The translations under genes and the position numbers were made by a program. Under the pieces are notes generated by a model. That model was not told the origin of the DNA, searched no databases, and was given only the letters and a program-made list of their open reading frames with translations. 64,000 bases of DNA from RH-AL1 sp965277355 (lineage in GTDB: Bacteria > Pseudomonadota > Alphaproteobacteria > Rhizobiales > Beijerinckiaceae): positions 992,001-1,056,000 of the forward strand of contig CBDICN010000001.1 of NCBI GenBank assembly GCA_965277355.1. Reading direction: 5' to 3'. This document shows positions 12,717 to 20,745 of the stretch, in pieces. Position 1 is the stretch's first letter; each line of letters starts with the position of its first letter.

Positions 12717-13032
12717 CAGGAGCGTGCCGGATGAGAGCCGCTACCGCCTTAGGCTTTACATTGCCGGTGTCACACCGCGCTCCCGGCGTGCGGTCGAAAA
12801 TCTTCAGCGCATCTGCTCCGAACATCTACAGGAACCGTTCGACCTCGAGATCGTCGACATCTACCAGCAGCCCGAGCTTGCTTCGATGGACCATGTCGTC
12901 GCCGCGCCGACCCTCATCAAGATCGCCCCTTTGCCGCTCCGACGAATTGTCGGCGACCTGTCGAACGAGCGACGCGTGCTCCACGGACTGGCACTGGGGA
13001 CCCGGCCGGAGGGCGCCCCGGAGCAGCAATGA
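12703..13032 (+). CDS. KaiB-like protein, copy 2 (divergent)
   Basis: A 109-aa KaiB family member starting with GTG at 12703, inside the last 14 bases of copy 1. It keeps LRLYIAGVTPRSRRAVENL, VDIYQQPELASMDHVVAAPTL and IVGDLSNERRVLHGLAL, but the conserved Asp of the GLD motif is replaced by Ala and the C-terminal tail differs. Such a change lies in the region that controls KaiB fold switching, so this copy may bind KaiC differently or act as a partner of the kinase. The role is inferred. Confidence 0.85.
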   Translation: MNENDRSVPDESRYRLRLYIAGVTPRSRRAVENLQRICSEHLQEPFDLEIVDIYQQPELASMDHVVAAPTLIKIAPLPLRRIVGDLSNERRVLHGLALGTRPEGAPEQQ

Positions 13033-14774
13033 GGGCTGATCCGAGCGACGCACTGCGACCGTCCCGTGAGGAGGCATACGCCGCCCGCATCCGCGAGCTC
13101 GAAGATCGGCTGGAAGAAAGCGAGGAGACCCTGGCGGCAATCCGGCGCGGCGACTTCGACGCCGTCGTCGTCGAGACGGAAGGCGGTGAGCGGCAGGTCT
13201 ACACCCTTGAGAATGCCGACCGTCCCTATCGTGCGCTGATCGAGCAGATTCGTGAAGGGGCGTTGACCCTCGATGACGACGGCAAGCTGCTGTATTGCAA
13301 CCGCCGGCTCGCCGAGATGTTCGACGTCCGTCAGGAGAAGCTGATCGGGAGGTCGCTCCACCCCTTCATCGACGCGAAGGGCCGCTCGGCGTTCGCGGCG
13401 ATGCTGATCGAAGCGCGCAACGGAGATGCTCGCGGCGAACTTTGCCTGAACATCAACGGCGAAGAGGTGCCGGTGAACCTCTCGCTCAGTCAGCTCCAGC
13501 GTGGAGAAGCCACGCCGCTGATCTGCGGTGTGCTGACCGACCTCACCGACCAGAAGCTGCACCTCTCACAGCTTTCAGAGGCCAACGAGCGGCTGAACCG
13601 CGAGGGGCTGGAACGTGAGCGTGTCGAGGAGGCGCTTCGTCAGGCCCAAAAGATGGAAGCGGTCGGTCAACTCACCGGAGGCGTGGCGCACGACTTCAAC
13701 AACCTGCTGACCGTCATCAAGTCCTCGACCGAACTGCTGCGCCGGCCAGATCTCGCGGAGGCGCGGCGGCGGCGCTATGTCGACGCAATCTCCGACACGG
13801 TCGATCGGGCGACGAAGCTGACCGGCCAACTGCTCGCCTTCGCGCGCCGCCAGTCGCTACGGCCGGAGGTGTTCGACGTGTGCGAGCGGTTGCGGATGAC
13901 CGCGGACATGCTGGGTTCCATCGTCGGGTCACGCATCCAGATTTGTCGCGACCTGCCCCGCGTGCCGTGCCACGTCGAGGCCGACATCAGCCAGTTCGAG
14001 ACCGCGCTGGTCAATCTCGCGGTGAACGCGCGCGACGCGATGAACGGCGAGGGCAGTCTCTCGCTTCGCGTCGGCGACAGCCCAGACGCGCCCCCGATCG
14101 AGGGCCGAACCATTATTTCGCGCCGGCTCGTCGCGATTTCGATGACCGACACCGGTTGCGGCATTCCGAAGGATTTTGCCGCGCGAATCTTCGAGCCTTT
14201 CTTTACGACCAAGGAAGTCGGCAAAGGCACCGGTCTCGGCCTCTCGCAGGTATTCGGCTTCGCCAAGCAGTCGGGCGGCACGATCACTGTCGACAGCGAG
14301 CCTGGGCGCGGCTCGACCTTCACGCTCTATCTGCCGCGTGTCGAGACGACTCCGGCGGCGCAGGTCGTCAAGTCGATCTACAGGCCGGCCGATGCCGGCG
14401 GCGGCCGGCGCGTCCTGGTCGTCGAGGACAATATCGACGTCGGCACCTTCTCGACGCAACTGCTGCAGGATCTCGGCTACGAGACGCTATGGGCGTCCAG
14501 CGCCGACGAGGCCTTGAAGCTGCTCGCCGGCAACGACCGGAGCTTCGACATTGTCTTTTCCGATGTCGTGATGCCGGGAATGAACGGCGTCGATCTCGGC
14601 CGCGAGATCCGTCGCCGCTATCCTCAGCTGCCGGTCGTGCTCACGAGCGGCTACAGTAACGCCCTCGTCGAGGACGGGCGCGACGGCTTCGAGCTGCTGC
14701 ACAAGCCCTATTCGCTTGCCGATCTCTCGAGCATCTTGGAAAAAGTCGTTCCCTGGGTTGCCGAAGCAGACTGA
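13029..14774 (+). CDS. Hybrid histidine kinase of the kai operon (PAS-HisKA-HATPase-REC)
   Basis: A 581-aa soluble hybrid kinase. Order: N-terminal coiled coil (about 12-45), PAS (about 62-175), dimerisation helix with phospho-acceptor His221 in GGVAHDFNNLL, ATPase domain with NLAVNARDAM and DTGCGIP and GTGLGLS, then a receiver domain (about 460-577) with acceptor Asp512 (FSDVVMPGMNG) and Lys559. It overlaps the second kaiB by ATGA, so it probably acts as the signal output or input of the Kai proteins, as SasA/CikA kinases do in cyanobacteria. It lacks the KaiB-like domain of SasA. No membrane span is seen. Confidence 0.92.
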   Translation: MRADPSDALRPSREEAYAARIRELEDRLEESEETLAAIRRGDFDAVVVETEGGERQVYTLENADRPYRALIEQIREGALTLDDDGKLLYCNRRLAEMFDVRQEKLIGRSLHPFIDAKGRSAFAAMLIEARNGDARGELCLNINGEEVPVNLSLSQLQRGEATPLICGVLTDLTDQKLHLSQLSEANERLNREGLERERVEEALRQAQKMEAVGQLTGGVAHDFNNLLTVIKSSTELLRRPDLAEARRRRYVDAISDTVDRATKLTGQLLAFARRQSLRPEVFDVCERLRMTADMLGSIVGSRIQICRDLPRVPCHVEADISQFETALVNLAVNARDAMNGEGSLSLRVGDSPDAPPIEGRTIISRRLVAISMTDTGCGIPKDFAARIFEPFFTTKEVGKGTGLGLSQVFGFAKQSGGTITVDSEPGRGSTFTLYLPRVETTPAAQVVKSIYRPADAGGGRRVLVVEDNIDVGTFSTQLLQDLGYETLWASSADEALKLLAGNDRSFDIVFSDVVMPGMNGVDLGREIRRRYPQLPVVLTSGYSNALVEDGRDGFELLHKPYSLADLSSILEKVVPWVAEAD

Positions 14775-14786
14775 CGACCGGCCGCC

Positions 14787-14945
14787 TGCGGCACGCCGCA
14801 ATTCCCTCGGTTCGTCCGGCGTTTGCTGGGAACCCGCGGGGATCGAAGCGGAAGTGGCGTCGTCGGCCGTCCGAATGCTTGGCGTCCTGGCTTGCCGGCG
14901 CTCATGGTTTGAGAGGCCGAGGTGAGCGTGCGCTGAAGAGCGCAC
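14787..14945 (+). other. Two hairpins between the kai and carotenoid operons
   Basis: Two short stems lie in the 230-base gap: TGCGG-CACG-CCGCA at 14787-14800, 12 bases after the kinase stop, and a perfect 7-bp stem GTGCGCT-GAAG-AGCGCAC at 14928-14945. Neither has a long T-run, so they are weak terminator candidates or leader structures of the downstream operon. The carotenoid operon promoter should lie in this gap. Confidence 0.35.
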
Positions 14946-15004
14946 TTGCTAATGCCTGCCGTCGTCTTGTTTCGTCCGCAGCGAAGACGCCGAGAGCATG
15001 AACT

Positions 15005-16627
15005 TTGTCATCATTCAAATTGTCTGACCGCACACGTGACAAGACGGTGATGATCGTCGGTGCCGGGCCGGGTGGACTTGCGTCCGCGCTGCTTCTTGCC
15101 GCCCGTGGTGTGAAGGTCACGTTGTTCGAACGCGACGAGGCGGTGGGCGGCCGAACGCGGACGTTCACGTCGCCGGAGGGTTTTCGCTTCGACGTAGGGC
15201 CGACATTCTTCCTTTATCCGAAAGTCCTCGCCGAGATCTTCGGCGCCTGCGGCGAACGTCTGGAAGATCATGTCGAGTTGAAGCGTCTCGATCCGCAGTA
15301 CCGGCTCGTCTTCGAGGGCGGCGGCGAGATCCGGGCGACACCTGACATCGAGCGGCTGACCGCCGAGATCGCCCGCATCGCTCCGGACGACGCCGAGCAT
15401 GTCGCGCGGTTCTTCGCGCACGGACGCACCAAGCTGAAGCTGTTCGAGCCCGTGCTCGAGCAGGCGTTCCATACCCGACGCTCGCTCGTGTCCCGCGCGA
15501 TGCTGGCCGCGCTCCCCAAGCTGCAGCCTTTGACCACCGTCGACGGCGAGTTAAGGCGCTTCTTCAAGGATCCGCGCGTTCGGCTCGCCTTCTCGTTTCA
15601 GACCAAATACCTTGGCATGTCGCCGTTCCGGTGTCCGAGCCTGTTCTCGATCCTGAGTTTTCTCGAATACGAGCACGGCGTGTATCATCCCGTGGGCGGC
15701 TGCGGCGCGGTCTCGGAGGCGATGGCAGCGCTGGCCCTGCGGATGGGCGTCGAGATCAGGCTCGGCACGCCGGTCGAGCGCGTCCTCTACGAGGACGGGA
15801 TCGCGCGAGGGGTCGTCGCGGAAGGCCGCGCCGTGCGGGCCGACGCCGTGGTTGTCAACGCCGACTTCGCCAACGCCATGCCGAAGCTGGTGCCGGAGGC
15901 GGCACGACCGCGCTGGCGCGACAGCAAGATCGAGAAGGCCCGGCTCTCCTGCTCGACTTTCATGCTCTATCTCGGCATCGAGGGGCGGCTACCTCCCGAC
16001 GTCGCCCACCACACGATCCTGCTCGCCAAGGACTATGCGCGCAACATCCGCGAGATATCGGAAGGGCAGCTTTCCGAGCAGCCGTCGGTCTACGTCCAGC
16101 ATGCCGGGTTCACCGACGGCGGGATGGCGCCGCCTGGCGATACAAGCCTCTATGTGCTGGCGCCGGTGCCGAACCTGCGCGCCGGCATCGACTGGGAGAA
16201 GGAACAGGGCCGCTTCCGCGACCTCGTGCTCGACCGCCTCAAGCTTGTCGGGCTTTCTGACATTCGCGAACGCATCCGCTACGAGCGGATCGTCGATCCT
16301 CGCGATTGGCGCGACGACTTCTCGATCTACCAGGGCGCCACTTTCAACCTGTCGCACGATCTGCGACAGATGCTGTTCTTCCGCCCGCACAATCGCTTCG
16401 GGCGTGGGCTCTACCTCGTCGGCGGCGGCACGCATCCCGGCTCCGGCCTGCCGGTGATCTACGAAGGCGCCCGCATCACCGCCCGCCTGCTGCTCGAGGA
16501 TCTGGCGCGGGCCGGCGAGACGCCGCGGCGCTTCGGATACAGGTCCGCGGGACCGGCGCCGATGGAAGAGCCGGCGCTCGATCAGATCATGGCCCGCGAG
16601 GCCGCGGCCCAGGGAGACGCGCGATGA
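15005..16627 (+). CDS. CrtI/CrtN-type carotenoid desaturase or terminal oxidase (first copy)
   Basis: A 540-aa FAD-dependent amine-oxidase-fold enzyme of the phytoene/diapophytoene desaturase family. The dinucleotide-binding motif is VGAGPGGLASALLLAARG near the N-terminus, with FDVGPTFFLYPKV after it, and the C-terminal FAD motif is RGLYLVGGGTHPGSGLP. It may desaturate a C30 or C40 polyene or oxidise its end methyl (CrtP/CrtNb role); sequence alone does not decide. The frame opens with TTG at 15005; a GTG at 15047 and ATG at 15050 are alternatives but lie close to the FAD motif. First gene of the operon; its stop overlaps the next start (ATGA). Confidence 0.85.
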   Translation: MSSFKLSDRTRDKTVMIVGAGPGGLASALLLAARGVKVTLFERDEAVGGRTRTFTSPEGFRFDVGPTFFLYPKVLAEIFGACGERLEDHVELKRLDPQYRLVFEGGGEIRATPDIERLTAEIARIAPDDAEHVARFFAHGRTKLKLFEPVLEQAFHTRRSLVSRAMLAALPKLQPLTTVDGELRRFFKDPRVRLAFSFQTKYLGMSPFRCPSLFSILSFLEYEHGVYHPVGGCGAVSEAMAALALRMGVEIRLGTPVERVLYEDGIARGVVAEGRAVRADAVVVNADFANAMPKLVPEAARPRWRDSKIEKARLSCSTFMLYLGIEGRLPPDVAHHTILLAKDYARNIREISEGQLSEQPSVYVQHAGFTDGGMAPPGDTSLYVLAPVPNLRAGIDWEKEQGRFRDLVLDRLKLVGLSDIRERIRYERIVDPRDWRDDFSIYQGATFNLSHDLRQMLFFRPHNRFGRGLYLVGGGTHPGSGLPVIYEGARITARLLLEDLARAGETPRRFGYRSAGPAPMEEPALDQIMAREAAAQGDAR

Positions 16628-18180
16628 ACGTCCATGCCATCCCACGCCGGCGGATAGCGATCGTCGGCGGTGGTCTCGGGGGTCTTGCGGCGGCCTGCGT
16701 CGCCAGCGTGCGCGGTCACGCCGTAACGCTCTACGAGAAGAACGCGTGGCTGGGAGGAAAGGCCGCCGTTCTAGAGGAGGATGGCTTCCGCTTCGACATG
16801 GGGCCGACCATCCTCACCGTGCCGGCCGTGCTCGACCGCATCTTCGCCGAGGGCGGCAAGCGCACATCGGACTATCTCGATCTTCGCCGCCTCGATCCGC
16901 AATGGCGCTGCTTCTTCGACGGCGGCGATCGCATCGACCTGTTGGCCGACGAGGAGGCGATGGCGCGCGAGATGGAGCGCTTCGCACCCGGCCGGGCCGT
17001 CGGCGAGGGCTACCGGCAGTTCCTCGCGGTTTCCAAGCAGTTGTACGACGTGTCCGACCGCTTCTTCTTCTGGAAAGCGGTCGAGGACCTGTTCGATACG
17101 ATCGACCTGCGCGCCAACATGAACCCGTCGACGTTGCGCGACGTCATCTCGCTGCGCATGCACGCGACCGTCGCCGGTACCATCCGCGGCAAGGTCCGTG
17201 ATGCGCGCCTCGCCCAGTTGCTCGACCATTTCGTGCAGTACGTCGGATCCTCGCCGTACGGCGCCCCGGCGGTGCTCTGCGCCATTGCCCATATGCAGAC
17301 GGCGCAGGGAGTCTGGTATCCGATCGGCGGGACTCGCGCCGTCGCCGAAGCGCTTGCCCGGTTCGCGGGCGAGAACGGCGCCACGTTCCGGTCGGGCGAG
17401 GACGTCGAGGGTCTGGCGATGGACGGCTCCCGCGTCGACGGCGTGCGGACCGCCCGTGGCGTCGAGCGCTACGACGCTGTCATCTCGAACATGGACTCGG
17501 TGCGCACCTACCGCGAACTTGTCGGCGGCCGGATCGGCGCGACGCACGCGAAGCGCACATTCGAGCCGGCCTGCTCCGGCGTCGTGCTCTACCTCGGCCT
17601 GAAGCAGCGCTACGATCACCTCCTCCACCACAACTTCGTGTTCTCGCGCGATCCCAAGGAAGAGTTCGACGCGATCTACAAGCGCGGCGAGCCGGCGCCC
17701 GATCCGACCGCCTATGTCTGCGCGCCATCGTCGACGGAACCCGGCGTCGCGCCGAAGGGCGGCGAGGCGCTCTACGTGCTTGTCCATACCCCCTACCTAA
17801 GGTCGCACCATGACTGGCGCTCCGGCGATCTCTATGCAAGCTACCGGCAGGTCATCCTCGACAAGCTGAAGTCGGCGGCCGGCCTGCACGACATCGAGGA
17901 GCGCATCGTGTTCGAGCGCCACCTGACGCCGCAGGACATTCACGAGCGCTACCGCGTGCTGAACGGCGCCATCTACGGCCTCGCCAGCCACGGCCGACTG
18001 ATGGGCGCCTTCAAGCCTGGCAATCGCTCGCGCACGGTGCGCAACCTCTATCTCGCCGGCGGCGCCGCGCACCCCGGTCCGGGCATGCCGATGGTGATGA
18101 TGTCGGGCTGGATCGCCGCCGACGCGATGGATCGGGATCTTCGCGGCGTGAGCCGGGAGGCGGCGGCGCATGCCGTCTGA
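16624..18180 (+). CDS. CrtI/CrtN-type carotenoid desaturase (second copy)
   Basis: A 518-aa paralogue in the same FAD-dependent family. It has VGGGLGGLAAACVASVRGH at residues about 13-31, FDMGPTILTVPAVLDRIF, the middle motif YVGSSPYGAPAVL, and the C-terminal NLYLAGGAAHPGPGMPM. This pattern is closer to classical CrtN/CrtI desaturases than that of the first copy, so the pair may divide desaturation and end-group oxidation as CrtN and CrtP do in C30 pathways. ATG 16624 overlaps the previous stop. The open frame runs further upstream in another gene's sequence and is not coding there. Confidence 0.87.
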   Translation: MNVHAIPRRRIAIVGGGLGGLAAACVASVRGHAVTLYEKNAWLGGKAAVLEEDGFRFDMGPTILTVPAVLDRIFAEGGKRTSDYLDLRRLDPQWRCFFDGGDRIDLLADEEAMAREMERFAPGRAVGEGYRQFLAVSKQLYDVSDRFFFWKAVEDLFDTIDLRANMNPSTLRDVISLRMHATVAGTIRGKVRDARLAQLLDHFVQYVGSSPYGAPAVLCAIAHMQTAQGVWYPIGGTRAVAEALARFAGENGATFRSGEDVEGLAMDGSRVDGVRTARGVERYDAVISNMDSVRTYRELVGGRIGATHAKRTFEPACSGVVLYLGLKQRYDHLLHHNFVFSRDPKEEFDAIYKRGEPAPDPTAYVCAPSSTEPGVAPKGGEALYVLVHTPYLRSHHDWRSGDLYASYRQVILDKLKSAAGLHDIEERIVFERHLTPQDIHERYRVLNGAIYGLASHGRLMGAFKPGNRSRTVRNLYLAGGAAHPGPGMPMVMMSGWIAADAMDRDLRGVSREAAAHAV

Positions 18181-18613
18181 GGCGTGCTCGCGCGGGTTTG
18201 CTCTCGCGGCCTTCGCAACGGGCCTGCTCATCCTGGCCATGCCGTGCGCGGCGGCAACGATCGAGGTGACCGTCAGCGGGGTCGCACCGAACGGTGGCAA
18301 CGTTTTGGCGAGCCTGTGTGCCGGGGGCCTCGATTCGGCAAGCTGCGGCCGCGGCCAGAGTCAGCCGGCCGCGGACTCGGCGCTGACCTTCCTGTTTCCC
18401 GACGTGGAGCCGGGTCGCTACGCCGCGATCGCCTTCCAGGATATCGTCGGCGACGGGCTGCTGCGGCGCAGCCGGATGGGGCGTCCGCTCGAACCGTACG
18501 GCCTGAGCAACGGGGCGGGTCGATCGCGCCACCCGACCTTCGAACAGGCGGCGGTGCGCGTCGGCCAGGGCGGCGCGAGGATCGCGATCAGGCTGGACCG
18601 GGGCGCGCCCTGA
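18170..18613 (+). CDS. Exported DUF2141 protein in the carotenoid operon
   Basis: A 147-aa protein with a signal peptide (residues 1-28, cleavage near PCAAA-TIEV) and a DUF2141-type beta domain: IEVTVSGVAPNGGNVLASL, VEPGRYAAIAFQDIVGDG, and the late segment with GLSNGAG. The family is periplasmic or surface-exposed and of unknown function. It starts 11 bases inside the upstream gene, with GGGAGG before the ATG. Two cysteines in the region CAGGLDSASCG may form a disulphide. Its place between desaturases and an ABC transporter suggests a periplasmic role in handling the product. Confidence 0.78.
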   Translation: MPSEACSRGFALAAFATGLLILAMPCAAATIEVTVSGVAPNGGNVLASLCAGGLDSASCGRGQSQPAADSALTFLFPDVEPGRYAAIAFQDIVGDGLLRRSRMGRPLEPYGLSNGAGRSRHPTFEQAAVRVGQGGARIAIRLDRGAP

Positions 18614-18628
18614 CGGCGGGAAGCCTCC

Positions 18629-19555
18629 ATGGGCCACGGGGCGTTCCAGCACCTGAGCCTCCGCGGCGTCGGCATGCGCTTCGCCGAACGCACCGCACTC
18701 CAGGACATCTCGTTCGACGTCCCGAGCGGCAGCATCTGCGTCATCGTCGGACCCAACGGCGCCGGCAAGACAACACTGGTGCGAATGCTGGCCGGCGCTC
18801 AGCAGCCGACCTCCGGGACCATCGCGTGGGTCGGCGCGACCGGCCGACCGCGCGCGGCGCTCGTCGCCCAGACCGTGGCGCTCTACCCTTTCATGACGCT
18901 GCGCGAGAACTGCCTCGCCTCCGGCCGCATGGAGGGTTTGCGCGGAGCCCCATTGACCGCGAGGGCGGAGGAGGCCATGGCGCGGACACTGTGCTCGGGC
19001 ATGAGGCACCAGCTTGCCGGGCGGCTCTCGGGCGGCTTCCAGCGCCGCGCGGCGATCGCCGCCGCACTGATGGGAGACGCGCCGCTGATGATCCTCGATG
19101 AGCCGACCACAGGGCTCGACGCCGAAGCGACGCAAGCGATCAGCGCCATCGTGATGGGCCTGACCCGCGCCGGCAGGACCATCGTTCTCACCACGCACGA
19201 CTTCGGCCTCGCCGACGACACAGCGGATCTGGCCGTGTTCCTGAAGCGGGGACGCCTCGTCGCGGCGGATGCCCCGAAGCGGCTGTGCGACACCCTGTTC
19301 GCCGAGAAGAAGCACGTCGAGCTCAGCTTCGCCGAGGAGCCGACGCCCGGGCAGGCCGCCTATCTCGCCGCGCTCGAGGCGACACGGCTGACCCCGAAGC
19401 GTTACGGCATCTTCAGCGACGCCGACCCGCGCGGCGGCCTGGCCGTGCTGGCTGCCCTGCGCAGCGCCGGGCTCGCGATCCGCGAACTTCGCGTGCGGGA
19501 GCCGGGCACGGCCATTCTGTTCGAACGCTTCTGCCTCGACCGACCGTCGCCTTGA
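18629..19555 (+). CDS. ABC transporter ATP-binding protein
   Basis: A 308-aa ATPase subunit with Walker A GPNGAGKT (near residue 42), Q-loop region ALVAQTVALYPFMTLREN, signature LSGGFQRR, Walker B MILDEPTTGLD and switch His in TTHDFGLADD. A C-terminal extension of about 90 residues follows the ATPase fold, as in ABC-2 exporters of the CcmA/DrrA type. It is coupled to the permease by a TTGA overlap. In this operon it likely powers export or flipping of a carotenoid or a lipid precursor; that substrate is inferred from context. Confidence 0.9.
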   Translation: MGHGAFQHLSLRGVGMRFAERTALQDISFDVPSGSICVIVGPNGAGKTTLVRMLAGAQQPTSGTIAWVGATGRPRAALVAQTVALYPFMTLRENCLASGRMEGLRGAPLTARAEEAMARTLCSGMRHQLAGRLSGGFQRRAAIAAALMGDAPLMILDEPTTGLDAEATQAISAIVMGLTRAGRTIVLTTHDFGLADDTADLAVFLKRGRLVAADAPKRLCDTLFAEKKHVELSFAEEPTPGQAAYLAALEATRLTPKRYGIFSDADPRGGLAVLAALRSAGLAIRELRVREPGTAILFERFCLDRPSP

Positions 19556-20745
19556 TCACGACGACTCTCTGGATTAGCTGGCTCGCGCTTCGGCGCGACA
19601 AGGGGGCGTTCCTGATGACGTTCGTGCTGCCGCCGCTGCTGTTCGTCGCGTTCGCCGCGATCTTCTCCAACGCGCCGGGGCACGACATCAAGCTCAAGCT
19701 CGTCGTGACAGACCTGGCGCGCACGGCAACGACGCGACGGCTCTTCGCCGCGCTCGACAATGCCGCGGCCTTGCGCGTCATCAAGCTGGACCGCGGGACC
19801 GCGGGCGATGTCGACGACCTCGTGCGTAGAGGCGTAGGCGACGCCGGCCTCGTGATCACCCGCGACCTCGCGGAACGGGCGACGCAGGCCTCGCTGGTGG
19901 TGGTCGAGGCGCCCGAGCGCCCCCTCGCTGCCTCGATGGCGCTCGGCCAGGTGCAGCGCGTCGTCAGCGAGGTGCTTCCGGACGTCCTTCTCGCGCGCAT
20001 CCTCAACGATCTCCAAGCCACGGACGCCATCGATGCCGGCGATCGCGCCTTCCTCGACAAGGCCTTCGCCAAGGAGGCGGAGAAGCACGCGGGCACGGGC
20101 TTCTCCTTTTCCAAGATCGGCACGATCCGGCCGCTCGAGAGTGCGCCGTCGGAGCGCAACGGCAGCGTGCTCCAGTATGCGGCCGCGGTCGGCGCGATCT
20201 TCCTGCTGTTCGGCGCCTTCCAGGGCGCCTACGTCCTCATCGACGAGCGTGAGAACGGGCTCACGGACAGGGTGCGCCTCTCGCCCGGCGGGATGCCATG
20301 CGCGCTGGCCGGCCGCCTGTTCTTCCTCATCCTGCAAGGCGTGGCGCAGGTCGCGCTGATCTATCTCACGGCGCTCCTGGTCTACGGCGCAAGCTTCCGT
20401 CTTTCAGCCCTGCCGCTCTGGCTTGTCGCGAGCGTGGCGGCCGCCGCGACCTGCGCCGGCATGGCGCTGCTCGCCTGCGTGCTGAACAGGACCCGCAGGC
20501 AGGCCGAACTCTGGACCACCTTCGCGGTGCTCCTGCTCTCCGCGCTCGGCGGCAGCATGGTCCCGCGCTACCTCATGCCGGGGTGGCTGCAGACCGCGAG
20601 CTGGTGGACGCCGAATGCCTGGATCATGCACGCTTTGCAGCAAGCCGCCCTGCCCGGCCTCGATCCTTCGGCCTTCGCGATGAGCATCGCGGTGCTGCTC
20701 TCCATCGCGCTCGTCACCTTCTCGCTGGCGGTGCTCGCCTCGTGA
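19552..20745 (+). CDS. ABC-2 type transporter permease
   Basis: A 397-aa membrane protein with one N-terminal span (about residues 19-38), a large soluble loop (about 40-205) and a C-terminal cluster of about five spans beginning VLQYAAAVGAIFLLFGAF and ending at VLLSIALVTFSLAVLAS. This is the layout of DrrB/YhhJ-type ABC-2 exporters, with IDERENGLTDRVRLSPGG after the first core helix. The start is TTG 19552, which shares its TGA-overlap with the ATPase stop; no better start exists nearby. It pairs with the preceding ATPase. Confidence 0.88.
   Translation: MITTTLWISWLALRRDKGAFLMTFVLPPLLFVAFAAIFSNAPGHDIKLKLVVTDLARTATTRRLFAALDNAAALRVIKLDRGTAGDVDDLVRRGVGDAGLVITRDLAERATQASLVVVEAPERPLAASMALGQVQRVVSEVLPDVLLARILNDLQATDAIDAGDRAFLDKAFAKEAEKHAGTGFSFSKIGTIRPLESAPSERNGSVLQYAAAVGAIFLLFGAFQGAYVLIDERENGLTDRVRLSPGGMPCALAGRLFFLILQGVAQVALIYLTALLVYGASFRLSALPLWLVASVAAAATCAGMALLACVLNRTRRQAELWTTFAVLLLSALGGSMVPRYLMPGWLQTASWWTPNAWIMHALQQAALPGLDPSAFAMSIAVLLSIALVTFSLAVLAS

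Noticed and set aside
16306..16623. Upstream extension of the second desaturase frame
   Set aside because: Overlaps the end of the first desaturase in another frame; the FAD-binding motif begins just after ATG 16624.
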